Assembly (NCBI GenBank): GCA_031772625.1
Contig: CM062812.1
Location: 732,566,300-732,630,299 of the forward strand
DNA from: Pinus tabuliformis
Lineage: Eukaryota > Streptophyta > Pinopsida > Pinales > Pinaceae
Reading direction: 5' to 3'
DNA: 64,000 nucleotides
Shown: positions 11,258-21,689 of the stretch, in pieces
Numbering within the stretch: the first letter of the stretch is position 1
How the letters are laid out: each line of letters opens with the position of its first letter
Made by a program: the position numbers and the translations under genes
The notes under the pieces: generated by a model
Database searches by the model: none
What the model saw: only the letters and a program-made list of their open reading frames with translations
What the model was told of the DNA's origin: nothing

Positions 11258-12592
11258 ACAGTGGTGTTTATCTATTTCAAGCTATGGATGTCACTGAGAA
11301 CTTATGAATGCTGATTATACAGTTTAAAGCATGCATGCTCTTGATTAGATTGGTAGATTTGCAAAATGAGGTTCATCAGTTTATGTACTATGAGATGTAG
11401 TTTTCTTTCTAATGGTCAACGACAGCGATAGTATAATGAGGAGAGAATAAACATTTATATTCTTAATGTGCCTGAAACTAGTCTTCTGATTATTACTATA
11501 CTAGATTATGACACCATATTTAACAGGCAATGATTACAATTAGTTTGTCCTTAGTAGGTTAAAGGAAGCCTTGATTCAAATTGAAAACTTTAGTGAGTGA
11601 AGGTCCTTAGGAGGAGTTAGTTCCCTAGCAAGAATGACACCCTATCTGTTTGTCCAGTTTGTACAGCTGATATGTGCACTAAGCACATATTATATCACAT
11701 CCCTTGGATTTTGTAATTATTCATTTAGTACTACTAAATGTCATTATATTCACAATTTGGTAGTTTTTTACTTGAAACTGTTTTTGTAAAAGACAATATT
11801 ATAATCACATCTTAGTGCTGACTGCTGAAAAGGAATCTTGCTTTCCCTAAATTGATTTCTCTTATGAGTATTTAGCTGGTGGAGAGGGCTACCCATTCTT
11901 CATAATATGGTCTGTTATGCCTACTGTCTTCAATTGGGGCACCTCTTTTGTGTCTTTTTCAAGCCTCAATAATGTTTGATCTTCTTTATTTTTGGCATTT
12001 GTTGTAGTGGTCTCTTAGCTAAGAACTTACACAAGCAGAATCCTAACATGTCTAGTCTTATGTTTTACTCCGTAGAAGTTGCTTTGCACATGGTGACACG
12101 GCAAACTTGTCAATATAAAACTAAGCATATGCAGTAAATTTATGTTACAGTATTGATGATGATTTGTTGAAATTAAAATAAAATTTAGCTAATTCTAGGA
12201 TGCTCTACATACAAGCAAGTGTTTAGTCTTATGTTTTACCAAAGAAGTTTCTCCACACATGATGATGGAGTGGACTGGGCGATATAAAACTAAGCATATG
12301 CAGTTAAATTGATATCACAGTATTAGCAACTATCTGTTGAATTTTAACTAAATTCAGTGCATTTGAGGGTTTTATACACTATTTGTGTCAAGAGATAAAA
12401 TTGAAGTAGAGCTACACATAAGTTGTCCAACTGCTTTCTCTGTTAACTTTTAAGCAATATAAGAAGGTGAAATAATTTCTAAGGCATTATTCATGGAGAT
12501 TGAGAGGTGCCGCTACAACAATAGTTTTTGGTTATTGTGGTATTCAAAAACTGTGGAAGCTGTATTAGGAAGGCATTACACTCCTTTAAGAA
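11258..12592. other. Unassigned DNA with a 170-bp imperfect tandem duplication
   Basis: I see no gene. About 12031-12190 and 12211-12360 are diverged copies sharing agtcttatgttttac and atataaaactaagcatatgc, at an offset of about 170-180 bp. Confidence 0.5.
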
Positions 12593-13039
12593 ATGCGTCA
12601 GTTAATGAATGCTAACTGGATGGAAAAGTTAAATCATGAGAATCCATTATTCTATGAAACTTGCTTGCAACAATTCAACCCCAGGGAAGCAGCTTACATA
12701 ATGCCATTTCAAGGTCAAAATCATCACAGTTTTCATTTCTCGGCTGATTTGAATGGAAAAAATCATGAGAAAGAGCGTGGAAGCTGGCAGGAATGTCAAA
12801 CAGCTACTCTCCTAGCAAATGAGGCCGAGAAGAAATTCGCAATAAAGCTCATATTGGTGTCTGATATCATGCTCTTTTGCTTCTGCTATAGATTTGTTTT
12901 TTCCCTAAAACACAGTTCTCCAGTGAGTAGCTTCCTCAAAGACTCAAATGCAATCCAGCTGACCATGTCTCCAATCACCAGATCAAACCAAACTTTTAGC
13001 TCCTCACAGCCACCAACCAAGAAGCTAATCAACAGTTGA
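12593..13039 (+). CDS. Open frame of unknown identity, 148 codons
   Basis: The frame begins with ATG and runs 148 codons to TGA. The first half is polar and rich in N, Q, H and E (WMEKLNHENPLFYETCLQQF...), the second half includes a hydrophobic stretch (IMLFCFCYRFVF) and a Ser/Pro-rich tail. I recognise no family. It lies between the SGS3-like and ABCC pieces in the patchwork block, so it may be part of another captured exon extended by chance. Coding status is doubtful. Confidence 0.25.
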   Translation: MRQLMNANWMEKLNHENPLFYETCLQQFNPREAAYIMPFQGQNHHSFHFSADLNGKNHEKERGSWQECQTATLLANEAEKKFAIKLILVSDIMLFCFCYRFVFSLKHSSPVSSFLKDSNAIQLTMSPITRSNQTFSSSQPPTKKLINS

Positions 13040-13098
13040 GCACTGCGGCTTTTGAACTCAAAATTTTACTCTCCACTCCTAAATCATAAGGGATCCAC

Positions 13099-13950
13099 CG
13101 TTAACTGCCACAACCATATTTACAGTGCTTGCAACATTCCGTGTGATACAAGATCCAGTGAGAATGCTACCTGAAGTTTTGGCTATATTAATTCAGGTTA
13201 AAGTCTCCTTAGATCGTCTGGACAAGTTCTTACAATACGATGAGCTGAGACCAGATTCTATTGTGAGGAAAGCACTTGTCGGATCCTAGTATACCATCGA
13301 AATTCATCAAGCCATACTCAGCTGGGATCCAGAATCTTCATTGACAAAGCCAACATTGAAGGGAATAAATCTGCACATTAAAACTGGAGAAAAGGTAGCA
13401 ATTTGTGGCTCAGTGGGATCAGGGAAATCTGCTCTGCTATATACAATTCTTGGAGAAATCCCAAAAATTTCAGGAGATGTAAGTTGAACATTAACTACTC
13501 TTCTTGAGCAAAAGTAACCATTTCATTGTTCAACAAGATTGTAGATGCAGCTTTTTTGCTTTCTATATACATAAATTCTTCCATAAACTTTTTGATTGGA
13601 CTACGTGCAGGTTGAAGTATATGGCAATGTTGCTTACGTGGCACAAACAGCTTGGATTCAGAGTGGTACTGTCAGAGATAACATACTCTATGGGAAACCA
13701 ATAGACAAAATTCAATACAAGAAGGCAATAAAAGCTTGTGCATTAGACAAGGATATAGAGAGTTTTGCTCATGGAGATATGACTGAGATTGGGGAGAGAG
13801 ATTGAATATGAGTGGAGGACAAAAACAGAGGATTTAGTTGGCTAGAGCAGTATATAACGATGTTGAAATTTATCTATTGGATGATCCCTTCAGTGCAATC
13901 GATGCTCATACAGCTTCAACTCTATCAAATAAGGAGGACATTACATAAGA
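13099..13950 (+). pseudogene. ABCC (MRP-type) transporter NBD1 fragment
   Basis: Two exons of a plant ABCC transporter are visible. The first (about 13099-13478) encodes the end of a membrane domain (FRVIQDPVRMLPEVL, VSLDRLDKFL) and the Walker A motif GSVGSGKSALL, then a gtaagt donor at 13479. The second starts at 13611 after a gcag acceptor and encodes [14 protein letters not shown], the ABC signature MSGGQKQR and Walker B ([16 protein letters not shown]). Family members move glutathione conjugates and other organic anions across the vacuolar or plasma membrane. There is a stop after KALVGS, a frame break at EIGERD, and a TAG after KQRI. Only about 240 of some 1500 residues are present. Confidence 0.85.
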
Positions 13951-14493
13951 GAGACTCCAAGACTTGCTAATATTGCTTGTCGTAGTATGAAAAATTTGGT
14001 TTACCTCTATATCAGATCTGTAAAGATCTTAGAATGAGATCCAGCCATATTAATGTGAAAATTTCTGTGCATATTAAATATAAAAGATTTGAGTTTTGGG
14101 TTATCAAAGCTATAGATTGAGAACTACATGGATTGCTTGATAGGATGGCTGGTTCAATTTGTATATCAGGATTGCTAGCTTCTTTGTGGTGGTAGTGTGA
14201 GATCAATTGGGAATTGCTACTCATTTCATACTTCAAGAGGGAAATGAATTTCCCAATGATGGTGGTGATGAAGGAACCCAGCGAAAGCACAGAGAATAGC
14301 ATAGTTGATTGAATAAAAAAATCAATTGTGTAAATACAAATAACACACCCTATAAAGTGATGTCTTCTTGAATATTGATCACTATGAATGATTTTCTTTT
14401 CACAGTTCTTGTGTTTTGATTCTTTATGAATAGGAATTGATTCATTCAACTAAAATTGGTATTGTTGATTTTGATGGTACTTATGTTCTCTAG

Positions 14494-15096
14494 CTTGATG
14501 ATTGGGTGCTGTGCCGAATTTACAAGAAAAATGGTCATTCTCAGAGAGTACAAGGGGTAGAACGAGATGAATCACCAAGTGCAGATGAAGTGATGGCTTC
14601 TTTGCCTGATATTGATCAACAAAACAAACTGCAGCTGCCCAAAATTGCCTCTTTCAGTGGGTTGTTGGAGAGTGACGATCCTTTCATAGATGGTTTTTTA
14701 AACGATGAAGCCATGGATGGCAATGGAAAGAGCAACGGACTACCTCAAGTCCAGTCCTCCAACCTCTCTCACAACAATTTCAGCAATAACAATGACAACA
14801 ATAGCGATTGCCGATATGAAGTTGTCCCAAAACAAGAAGAATTAGCAGTGGAGAATGACAACAAATTCAATTCTCTCAAGAGGACCCTCTCCTTAGCATA
14901 TGGGCACGATGAAACCAAACCTGCAAAGAGATTCAACAACATGCAGAACAACTACAGCTACAACGTCAACAATAATGTTTCAGCCTTGCTTAATTCAATG
15001 CAGCCCAATCAAACTTTCCAACAACATAACTTCCTAAGGGCATTGAATGACAGTCAACAAAATTTTAGACTTCCCTACATTCAGAACATGCATTGA
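14494..15096 (+). pseudogene. NAC transcription factor, last exon only
   Basis: After an acceptor (ttctctag, ending 14493) the exon opens with LDDWVLCRIYKKNG, the end of subdomain E of the NAC DNA-binding domain, at the position of the conserved second NAC intron. It runs open for 200 codons to TGA at 15094. The C-terminal part is acidic, then rich in N, Q and S, typical of NAC activation regions. No first or second exon is found upstream; 14010-14493 looks like retained intron. The exon itself is undamaged. With only this exon no NAC protein could be made, unless it is spliced to another transcript. Confidence 0.82.
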
Positions 15097-15204
15097 ACCA
15101 CCTAAGCAAATAGAAAAAAAATTCAACTGCTGCAAAGCCACTGACGTTTGACACACAGACAATATATCTAGGACAGTGATTTGATCTTTATCAAGTTTAA
15201 ATGT

Positions 15205-15292
15205 CATAAAAACAATGTATGAAACAACTAAATTCCCCCATTTCACAATTAGTATAACAACACATGCATGAACACCATAACATTAGAAAATT
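15205..15292. repeat. 88-bp direct repeat, copy 1
   Basis: The segment from cataaaaacaatgtatgaaa through the acaccataac word recurs at 16018-16106 with few changes. The second copy abuts the start of the 900-bp array, so part of the flank was duplicated with it. Confidence 0.85.
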
Positions 15293-15329
15293 AGCACGCC
15301 ATGAATTGGGCAATGGAATGAAAACATAC

Positions 15330-15425
15330 AGGACAGTCTTCATCCCTCCTGATCAGATTGACATGTACTGGAACCCTCCTGTCTGCTAGCTCCAATTCTT
15401 TAGGGCATTCATACTTCTGGATACT
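15330..15425 (-). pseudogene. UBX/SEP-domain (PUX-like) exon fragment, antisense
   Basis: On the minus strand an acceptor (tttttctgcag) precedes a 96-nt open exon of exactly 32 codons, closed by a gtatgt donor. It includes [14 protein letters not shown] and [13 protein letters not shown]. This resembles the start of the SEP domain in plant UBX proteins (PUX3/4/5 type), which bind the CDC48 ATPase. Its orientation is opposite to the ABCC and NAC pieces. The identification rests on one short exon and my memory of the family. Confidence 0.5.
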
Positions 15426-16017
15426 CTGCAGAAAAACAATTCAATGCCTATAAAAAAATTTGCAATGTAGAATGAAAATCAGATTATGCTTGTTTAAACT
15501 GACATAATATGCAGCTTTCATCATAAAAATAAAAATGCTAGCACATGCTACTTCACACAGCATTACCATTTAGAATAACCATATTTGTCCAAAAGATATA
15601 ACTGGCACAAATGCTGCTTGAATGAAAATAACGCTGAAGCATAATTCCCATTCTAAAATCTAATTTTTGCATCCCTGTAATAAAAGTGGCATCATATAGA
15701 ATGCTTCAAGATAGGTCTGCAATTAGCTAAGTAATTGCACTGTTGAGAGGCCATGATGGATGAAAGTTGTATATATTATTATTCTCCAAGGACCATGGAG
15801 CTAACTGAAATCCATTTTTATATGATTTGTGACACAAGCAGGGTTAGTCAATATTACCATACTAGTTGAAAATAGAGTTTCAGATAACAATGTGATATGG
15901 TTTAAGGTCTTCATATCACACCAGAGTTTGAATTGAACATTGAGGCTTATGATAAATACAACAAACTGTATCTTCGCACATTGTTTGATTTCTCCACTGG
16001 ATTTGGTTTTGCAAGGA

Positions 16018-16106
16018 TCATAAAAACAATGTATGAAACAACTAAATTCCCCCATTTCACAATTAGTATAACAGCACATGCATGAACACCATAACCTTAG
16101 AAAAAC
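16018..16106. repeat. 88-bp direct repeat, copy 2
   Basis: It matches 15205-15292. It lies directly upstream of the first 900-bp unit. Confidence 0.85.
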
Positions 16107-16109
16107 TAG

Positions 16110-19100
16110 CAACTGCATAATTTTATGATAAGTAATTGTGTCCTTACATTCGAGCTCCATATCTTCAACTACTAATATTGCTCTTCCACATGAGGTCCAA
16201 AGGAAATCTACATTCATTTGGTTCCAAATTTGGAAGAGCGTCAAAATCATTGTCTAAAAGCTATTTCTTATGTTTTAATCTTCTCCTTCTCCTCTGTTTT
16301 GTTGGGCAGTACCAATGGAGATATGAGCAAGAGATGTCTCTGTGTACGATGTTGCCATGGAATATAATAGGCATAGGAACAGTGCGGGCTGGAGGACAAT
16401 ACAGAGCTCCTTCATGAGCCCAAGCATTTGTTTTCACCTCCTTATCAACCACCTGTAGCTTCTCTGCGTCATAAGGAATATATCTTGGCAGGGATTCAGT
16501 TCATCACAATGTGACATGGTTTAAGGTCTTCATATTTCTAGGCAAATACATTAGAATGTTGTTTGAAAAGATTAACATACCTCTCCTTAAAATTTTGTAT
16601 ATCGATATGGATACCCAATTGTTGTTCGCATGAATTCATTTGTTTAACTTCACCTTCAACTAGGAAATCTTTAAGGTATCTAAACAAGTCCAGTGGATAT
16701 GTATGACTACTTTTATTCCATTTCATAGCCACTTTAACCCCCGAATAGGGTTTTCGGCATGGCTTCCTCAATTCAAACTCATTATCATCGACCCTTGCTT
16801 TCAAAAAAGCCCATTCAAATTTCAATATTCTTCCACACACTATGCCTTTTATTTGTTTTCCTAATACCATGCCATATTTCTAGGAATATATCCTGGCAGG
16901 GATTCAGTTCATAACAATGTGATATGGTTTAAGGTCTTCATATTTCTAGGAAAATACATTAGAATGTTGTTTGAAAAGATTAACATCTGGAGGACAATAC
17001 AGATCTCCTTCAACTGCATAATTTTATGATAAGTAATTGTGTCCTTACATTCGATCTCCATATCTTCAACTACTAATATTGCTCTTCCACATGAGGTCCA
17101 AAGGAAATCTGCGTTCATTTGGTTCCAAAGTTGGAAGAGCTTCAAAATCATTGTCTAAAAGCTATATCTTCTGTTTTAATCTTCTCCTTCTCCTCTGTTT
17201 TGTTGGGCAGTACCAATGGAGATATGAGCAAGGGATGTCTCTGTGTACGATGTTGCCATGGAATATAATAGGCATAGGAACAGTGTGGGCTGGAGGACAA
17301 TACAGAGCTCCTTCATGAGCCCAAGCATTTGTTTTCACCTCCTTATCAACCACCTGTAGCTTCTCTGCGTCAGAAGGAATATATTCTGGCAGGGATTCAG
17401 TTCATCACAATGTGACATGGTTTAAGGTCTTCATATTTCTAGGCAAATACATTAGAATGTTGTTTGAAAAGATTAACATACCTCTCCTTAAAATTTTGTA
17501 TATCGATATGGATACCCAGTTGTTGTTCGCATGAATTCATTTGTTTAACTTCACCTTCAACTAGGCAATCTTTAAGGTATCTAAACAAGTTCAGTGGATA
17601 TGTATGACTACTTTTATTCCATTTCATAGCCACTTTAACCCCCGAATAGGGTTTTCGGCATGGCTTCCTCAATTCAAACTCATTATCATCAACCCTTGCT
17701 TTCAAAAAAGCCCATTCACATTTCAATATTCTTCCACACACTATGCCTTTTATTTGTTTTCCTAATACCATGCCATATTTCTAGGAATATATCCTGGCAG
17801 GGATTCAGTTCATAACAATGTGATATGGTTTAAGGTCTTCATATTTCTAGGAAAATACATTAGAATGTTGTTTGAAAAGATTAACATCTGGAGGACAATA
17901 CAGATCTCCTTCAACTGCATAATTTTATGATAAGTAATTGTGTCCTTACATTTGAGCTCCATATCTTCAACTACTAATATTGCTCTTCCACATGAGGTCC
18001 AAAGGAAATTTGCGTTCATTTGGTTCCAAAGTTGGAAGAGCTTCAAAATCATTGTCTAAAAGCTATATCTTCTGTTTTAATCTTCTCCTTCTCCTCTGTT
18101 TTGTTGGGCAGTACCAATGGAGATATGAGCAAGGGATGTCTCTGTGTATGATGTTGCCATGGAATATAATAGGCATAGAACAGTGTGGGTTGGAGGACAA
18201 TACAGAGCTCCTTCATGAGCGCAAGCATTTGTTTTCACCTCCTTATCAACCCCCTGTAGCTTCTCTACGTCATAAGGAATATATCCTGGCAGGGATTCAA
18301 TTCATCACAATGTGACATGGTTTAAGGTCTTCATGTTTCTAGGCAAATACATTAGAATGTTGTTTGAAAAGATTAACATACCTCTCCTTAAAATTTTGTA
18401 TATCGATATGGATACCCAGTTGTTGTTCACATGAATTCATTTGTTTAACTTCACCTTCAACTAGGCAATATTTAAGGTATTTAAACAAGTTCAATGGATA
18501 TGTATGACTACTTTTATTCCATTTCATAGCCACTTTAACCCCTGAATAGGGTTTTCAGCATGGCTTCCTCAATTCAAACTCATTATCATCGACCCTTGCT
18601 TTCAAAAAAGCTCATTCACATTTCAATATTCTTCCACACACTATGCCTTTTATTTGTTTTCCTAATACCATGCCATATTTCTAGGAATATATCCTGGCAG
18701 GGATTCAGTTCATAACAATGTGATATGGTTTAAGGTCTTCATATTTCTAGGCAAATACATTAGAATGTTGTTTGAAAAGATTAACAACTGGAGGACAATA
18801 CAGATTTCCTTCAACCATAATTTTATGATAAGTAATTGTGTCCTTACATTCAAGCTCCATATCTTCAACTACTAATATTGCTCTTCCACATGAGGTCCAA
18901 TGGAAATCTACGTTCATTTGGTTCCAAATTTGGAAGAGCTTCAAAATCATTGTCTAAAAGTTATATCTTCTATTTTAATCTTCTCCTTCTCCTCTGTTTT
19001 GTTGGGTAGTACCAATGGAGATATGAGCAAGAGATGTCTCTGTGTACGATGTTGCCATGGAATATAATAGGCATAGGAACAGTGTGGGCTGGAGGACAAT

Positions 19101-19548
19101 ACAGAGCTCCTTCATGAGCCCAAGCATTTGTTTTCACCTCCTTATCAACCACCTATAGCTTCTCTGCGTCATAAGGAATATATCATGGCAGGGATTCAGT
19201 TCATCACAATGTGACATGGTTTAAGGTCTTCATATTTCTAGGCAAATACATTAGAATGTTGTTTGAAAAGATTAACATACCTCTCCTTAAAATTTTGTAT
19301 ATCGATATGGATACCCAGTTGTTGTTCGCGTGAATTCATTTGTTTAACTTCACCTTCAACTAGGCAATCTTTAAGGTATCTAAACAAGTTCAATGGATAT
19401 GTCTGACTACTTTTATTCCATTTCATAGCCACTTTAACCCCCGAATAGGGTTTTCGACATGGCTTCCTCAATTCAAACTCATTATCATTGACCCTTGCTT
19501 TCAAAAAAGCCCATTCACATTTCAATATTCTTCCACACACTATGCCTT
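16110..19548. repeat. Tandem array, about 3.8 units of 900 bp
   Basis: Units start at 16110, 17011, 17912 and 18812 (caactgcata or its variant), at offsets of 901, 901 and 900. The fourth is cut short at about 19548. Units differ by scattered substitutions and 1-3 bp indels. Each unit holds on the minus strand an open frame of about 110 codons (for example 17439-17771, with KPCRKPYSGVKVAMKWNKSS) and shorter ones with WTSCGRAILVVEDMELECKD. In units 1 and 2 the 110-codon frame is intact; unit 3 has it broken. I do not recognise the protein. It may be a captured exon cluster amplified in place. Confidence 0.88.
17439..17771 (-). CDS. Unknown 110-codon frame, repeated in the array
   Basis: It starts MVLGKQIKGIVCGRILKCEW and ends FKQHSNVFA. 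It is intact here and at 16538-16870. A version lacking the first residues is at 19238-19540, where the array ends, and only the last 64 codons survive at 18339-18533. Most differences between copies are single substitutions. The composition is plausible for protein (charged, with W and C), but no domain was recognised and no splice sites were established. It may be a gene exon with no promoter of its own. Confidence 0.3.
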   Translation of the reverse strand: MVLGKQIKGIVCGRILKCEWAFLKARVDDNEFELRKPCRKPYSGVKVAMKWNKSSHTYPLNLFRYLKDCLVEGEVKQMNSCEQQLGIHIDIQNFKERYVNLFKQHSNVFA

Positions 19549-19585
19549 ACGGCGTTTTCTTTGCAACATTAGGTGCAAATGCTAG

Positions 19586-19633
19586 TCTATTTTTACTGCT
19601 CCTAGTTACTATTTATACAGTTTTGATGCATAG
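19586..19633 (+). repeat. 48-bp direct repeat, right copy
   Basis: It is identical by eye to 8143-8190 and continuous with the remaining LTR. Confidence 0.9.
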
Positions 19634-19823
19634 ATTAAAGATCAACTTATGAAGAATTAACTAAATTATAAGTTTACAGGGTATACGCCAGTTGCCTTGT
19701 ATATAGTTGTGTATACATGCAAGTTTCATTAACTAAAGTAGCGTATATGAATGAGAATATGGAAATGAAATATTATTGACTTGCTAATACTGATCCAGTG
19801 CCGCCCCCCTTATTATTTCCAAC
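19634..19823 (+). repeat. E1 right LTR, second part
   Basis: It continues the LTR exactly where 8190 left off, matching 961-1150 of the left LTR (attaa(a/t)gatcaac... to ttatttccaac). It is followed at once by gag-like sequence of another element. Confidence 0.9.
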
Positions 19824-19844
19824 GTGTTTATGCTACATCATGAT

Positions 19845-21680
19845 AACTATCAGGAATGGAAAGAAAAGATTAAGTCTCAATTAATAAATCTAGGATTTGA
19901 TGTTTGGAATTTAGCATGTAATGCTTTAACTAACACTCCCCCATCAAGTGAAGAGATACAAAAGAATATTGTATGATTAAATGAAATCATTGGTAACTTA
20001 CTTGATTCAACATCAGTAAGTTATGCACTATGAAACGACAAAGGAAGTATGGGATAATATGTAGATTATTCATGAAGGAAAATCAAGGGAACATTATTCA
20101 TCATGTTATCTTATTTAAAAATATGTGTCAAAGTATAAGTATGGATGATAAAACAATATTATTTATATCAGATGGAGTTACTCATTCAAAAGAAGACAAA
20201 TTAGAGGAAGTTCTTAATCTTAAATAAAACTTGATTTTACTTTGAAAAAGATTAGAAATCTTAAGGATAATTTGGAGGCATATGATAACAAGGATCATGC
20301 TTCAGTAGAATCTATAAAATATTGTGAAGGAGTTGAACATAAAATTATATCTCTAAGAGAAAATCTTGAAAAATCAAACAAGACAAATGAATAGCTACTT
20401 CAAGTATTTCAAGAACAAGACAACGGATTGAAGGAAGATATTATGAAATTAAAGGATAAATTGTTGGAAGAAAGATAGGTTGAAGAATGAATGGGAAACA
20501 ATACATGGAAAATGAAGAACAATGTCCAAAACTAAAAGTTGAGGTAGACATTCTAAAATGTAAATTAGAAGAAAAGGATAAACATCTAAAATTTCAAGAT
20601 GGCACTAAGATTTTGGATAATATTCTTAGTAGCCAAAGATCTGCTTCCATTAAATATGGTCTTGGTTTTCTTGAAGCTGTAAAGGAGAATATAGTTCATA
20701 GGCTTGTGCAAGGATCTTGATGGATAATAATACGAAATGTGAAATTCATGTTAAAGAGATAAGAAGTCAACCAACTCAACATCCAAGGAAGATGAATTTT
20801 CAAAAGCAATTATTTGCTCTCAATAATAGAAGCATTAATTGATTCTCTCCACTGATCAATAATGTTGAATGCTTTACATCTCATGATTAAGGACATGTTG
20901 CATCCAATTGTAGAAGCAAATTATTTTGATCATACACAAATAGCCACTTCATAGGAAATTCATTAGCCCGCAGGTACTCAGGTTTCCTTAAAGGATATTT
21001 CTTTCCTTGCAACATATTTGGTCATAAATCTATTGATTGCAATAAGTGGAATATGAAACAAAAATATTATAATTCCTCTGCTCCTTTTTTGGGTCATATA
21101 ACATATATACTTAAGAAAAGTTTTGGCATGTAGCAAAAGAATGCAGGAACAATTCCATGGACCTCTAGAGACAACATGACAAGCAATCAAATAATAATAC
21201 TTCTTCCAAAAGACCTGAGAAAATTCGATCAACCAACACTTCTCATAGTAATAAGAAATAAGAAGAACAAACAAGGTGTGGTCTTACTCTTCACTAGTTT
21301 GAAGATGAGGAGGAATGGTAGATATATAACAACTTCTCTCATCACATGACTCGAGACAAGGACAACTTTGAATTTCTCAAGAAAACCAAAGATAATAAGA
21401 TGATTCTTGGAAATGGTGCTCAAACAAAAGATATGGGAAAAGCTAAAATTAAAATTTAGAAGTATCCAAAAGCATTTGATTTATTATTAGTTCAAGCGCT
21501 AAAGAAGAATATTCTAAGTGTAGGCCAAATGGATGACAATGGATGTGTAATTATTTTTACATCAACCAAATGAAAAGTTATACATGAAAAATTGGAAATG
21601 TTATAGCAAGAGGATACATAAAACCACACAAATTATATGTATTAGTAGAGAAGAATTCAGGCAACAGGTATAGTTCCTCT
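19845..21680 (+). pseudogene. E2 gag and protease/pre-integrase remnants
   Basis: The reading frame is broken many times. YQEWKEKIKSQLINLGFDVW is a copia gag N-terminus. A coiled coil is followed by ILDNILSSQRSASIKYGLGF (about 20607-20670), the same block as SETLDEIIKVQRS in E1. A degraded CCHC knuckle lies near 21000, with FPCNIFGHKSIDC. Near 21480-21540 the frame reads LKKNILSVGQMDDNGC, the region between protease and pre-integrase. No integrase follows. Confidence 0.75.
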
Positions 21681-21689
21681 TCCTCTTCA

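Larger units (their letters stand above)
8191..19585. mobile_element. 11.4 kb patchwork insertion of gene fragments in E1 LTR
   Basis: The LTR sequence stops at 8190 and resumes, after repeating its last 48 bp, at 19586. Everything between is unrelated to E1. It carries pieces of at least four host genes (SGS3-like, ABCC, NAC, UBX-like), two of them with intact splice sites, on both strands, plus a 900-bp tandem array. No LTRs, terminal inverted repeats or transposase were seen. Splice-site retention means genomic DNA, not cDNA, was copied. Two explanations fit: fill-in repair of a staggered double-strand break, which would leave the 48-bp repeat, or a capture-type element such as a Helitron. 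Confidence 0.75.
1..19823 (+). mobile_element. E1: Sirevirus-like Ty1/copia LTR retrotransposon, interrupted
   Basis: The order LTR, PBS, gag, protease, integrase, RT, RNase H, PPT, LTR on the plus strand defines a Ty1/copia element. The 5' end lies outside the window: base 1 aligns with base 7233 of the right LTR, so about 413 bp of left LTR are missing. The 3' LTR is split by a foreign block at 8191-19585. A long gag with coiled coil and three CCHC knuckles, plus repeated purine tracts before the 3' LTR, is Sirevirus-like. The element seems to sit within the gag of E2, because E2-type gag begins right after its 3' end. The exact last base is uncertain because the expected terminal CA reads CG here. 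Confidence 0.88.

Noticed and set aside
14012..14449. 145-codon minus-strand frame
   Set aside because: It lies in the presumed NAC intron, has no known motif and low-complexity composition; probably chance.
19560..19585. Helitron-like 3' end: stem tttgca/tgcaaa followed by CTAG before a T
   Set aside because: The stem is only 6 bp and close to the CTAG, no Rep/helicase frame or matching 5' end is seen, and the 48-bp flanking repeat is not a Helitron product. Kept only as an alternative for the patchwork.
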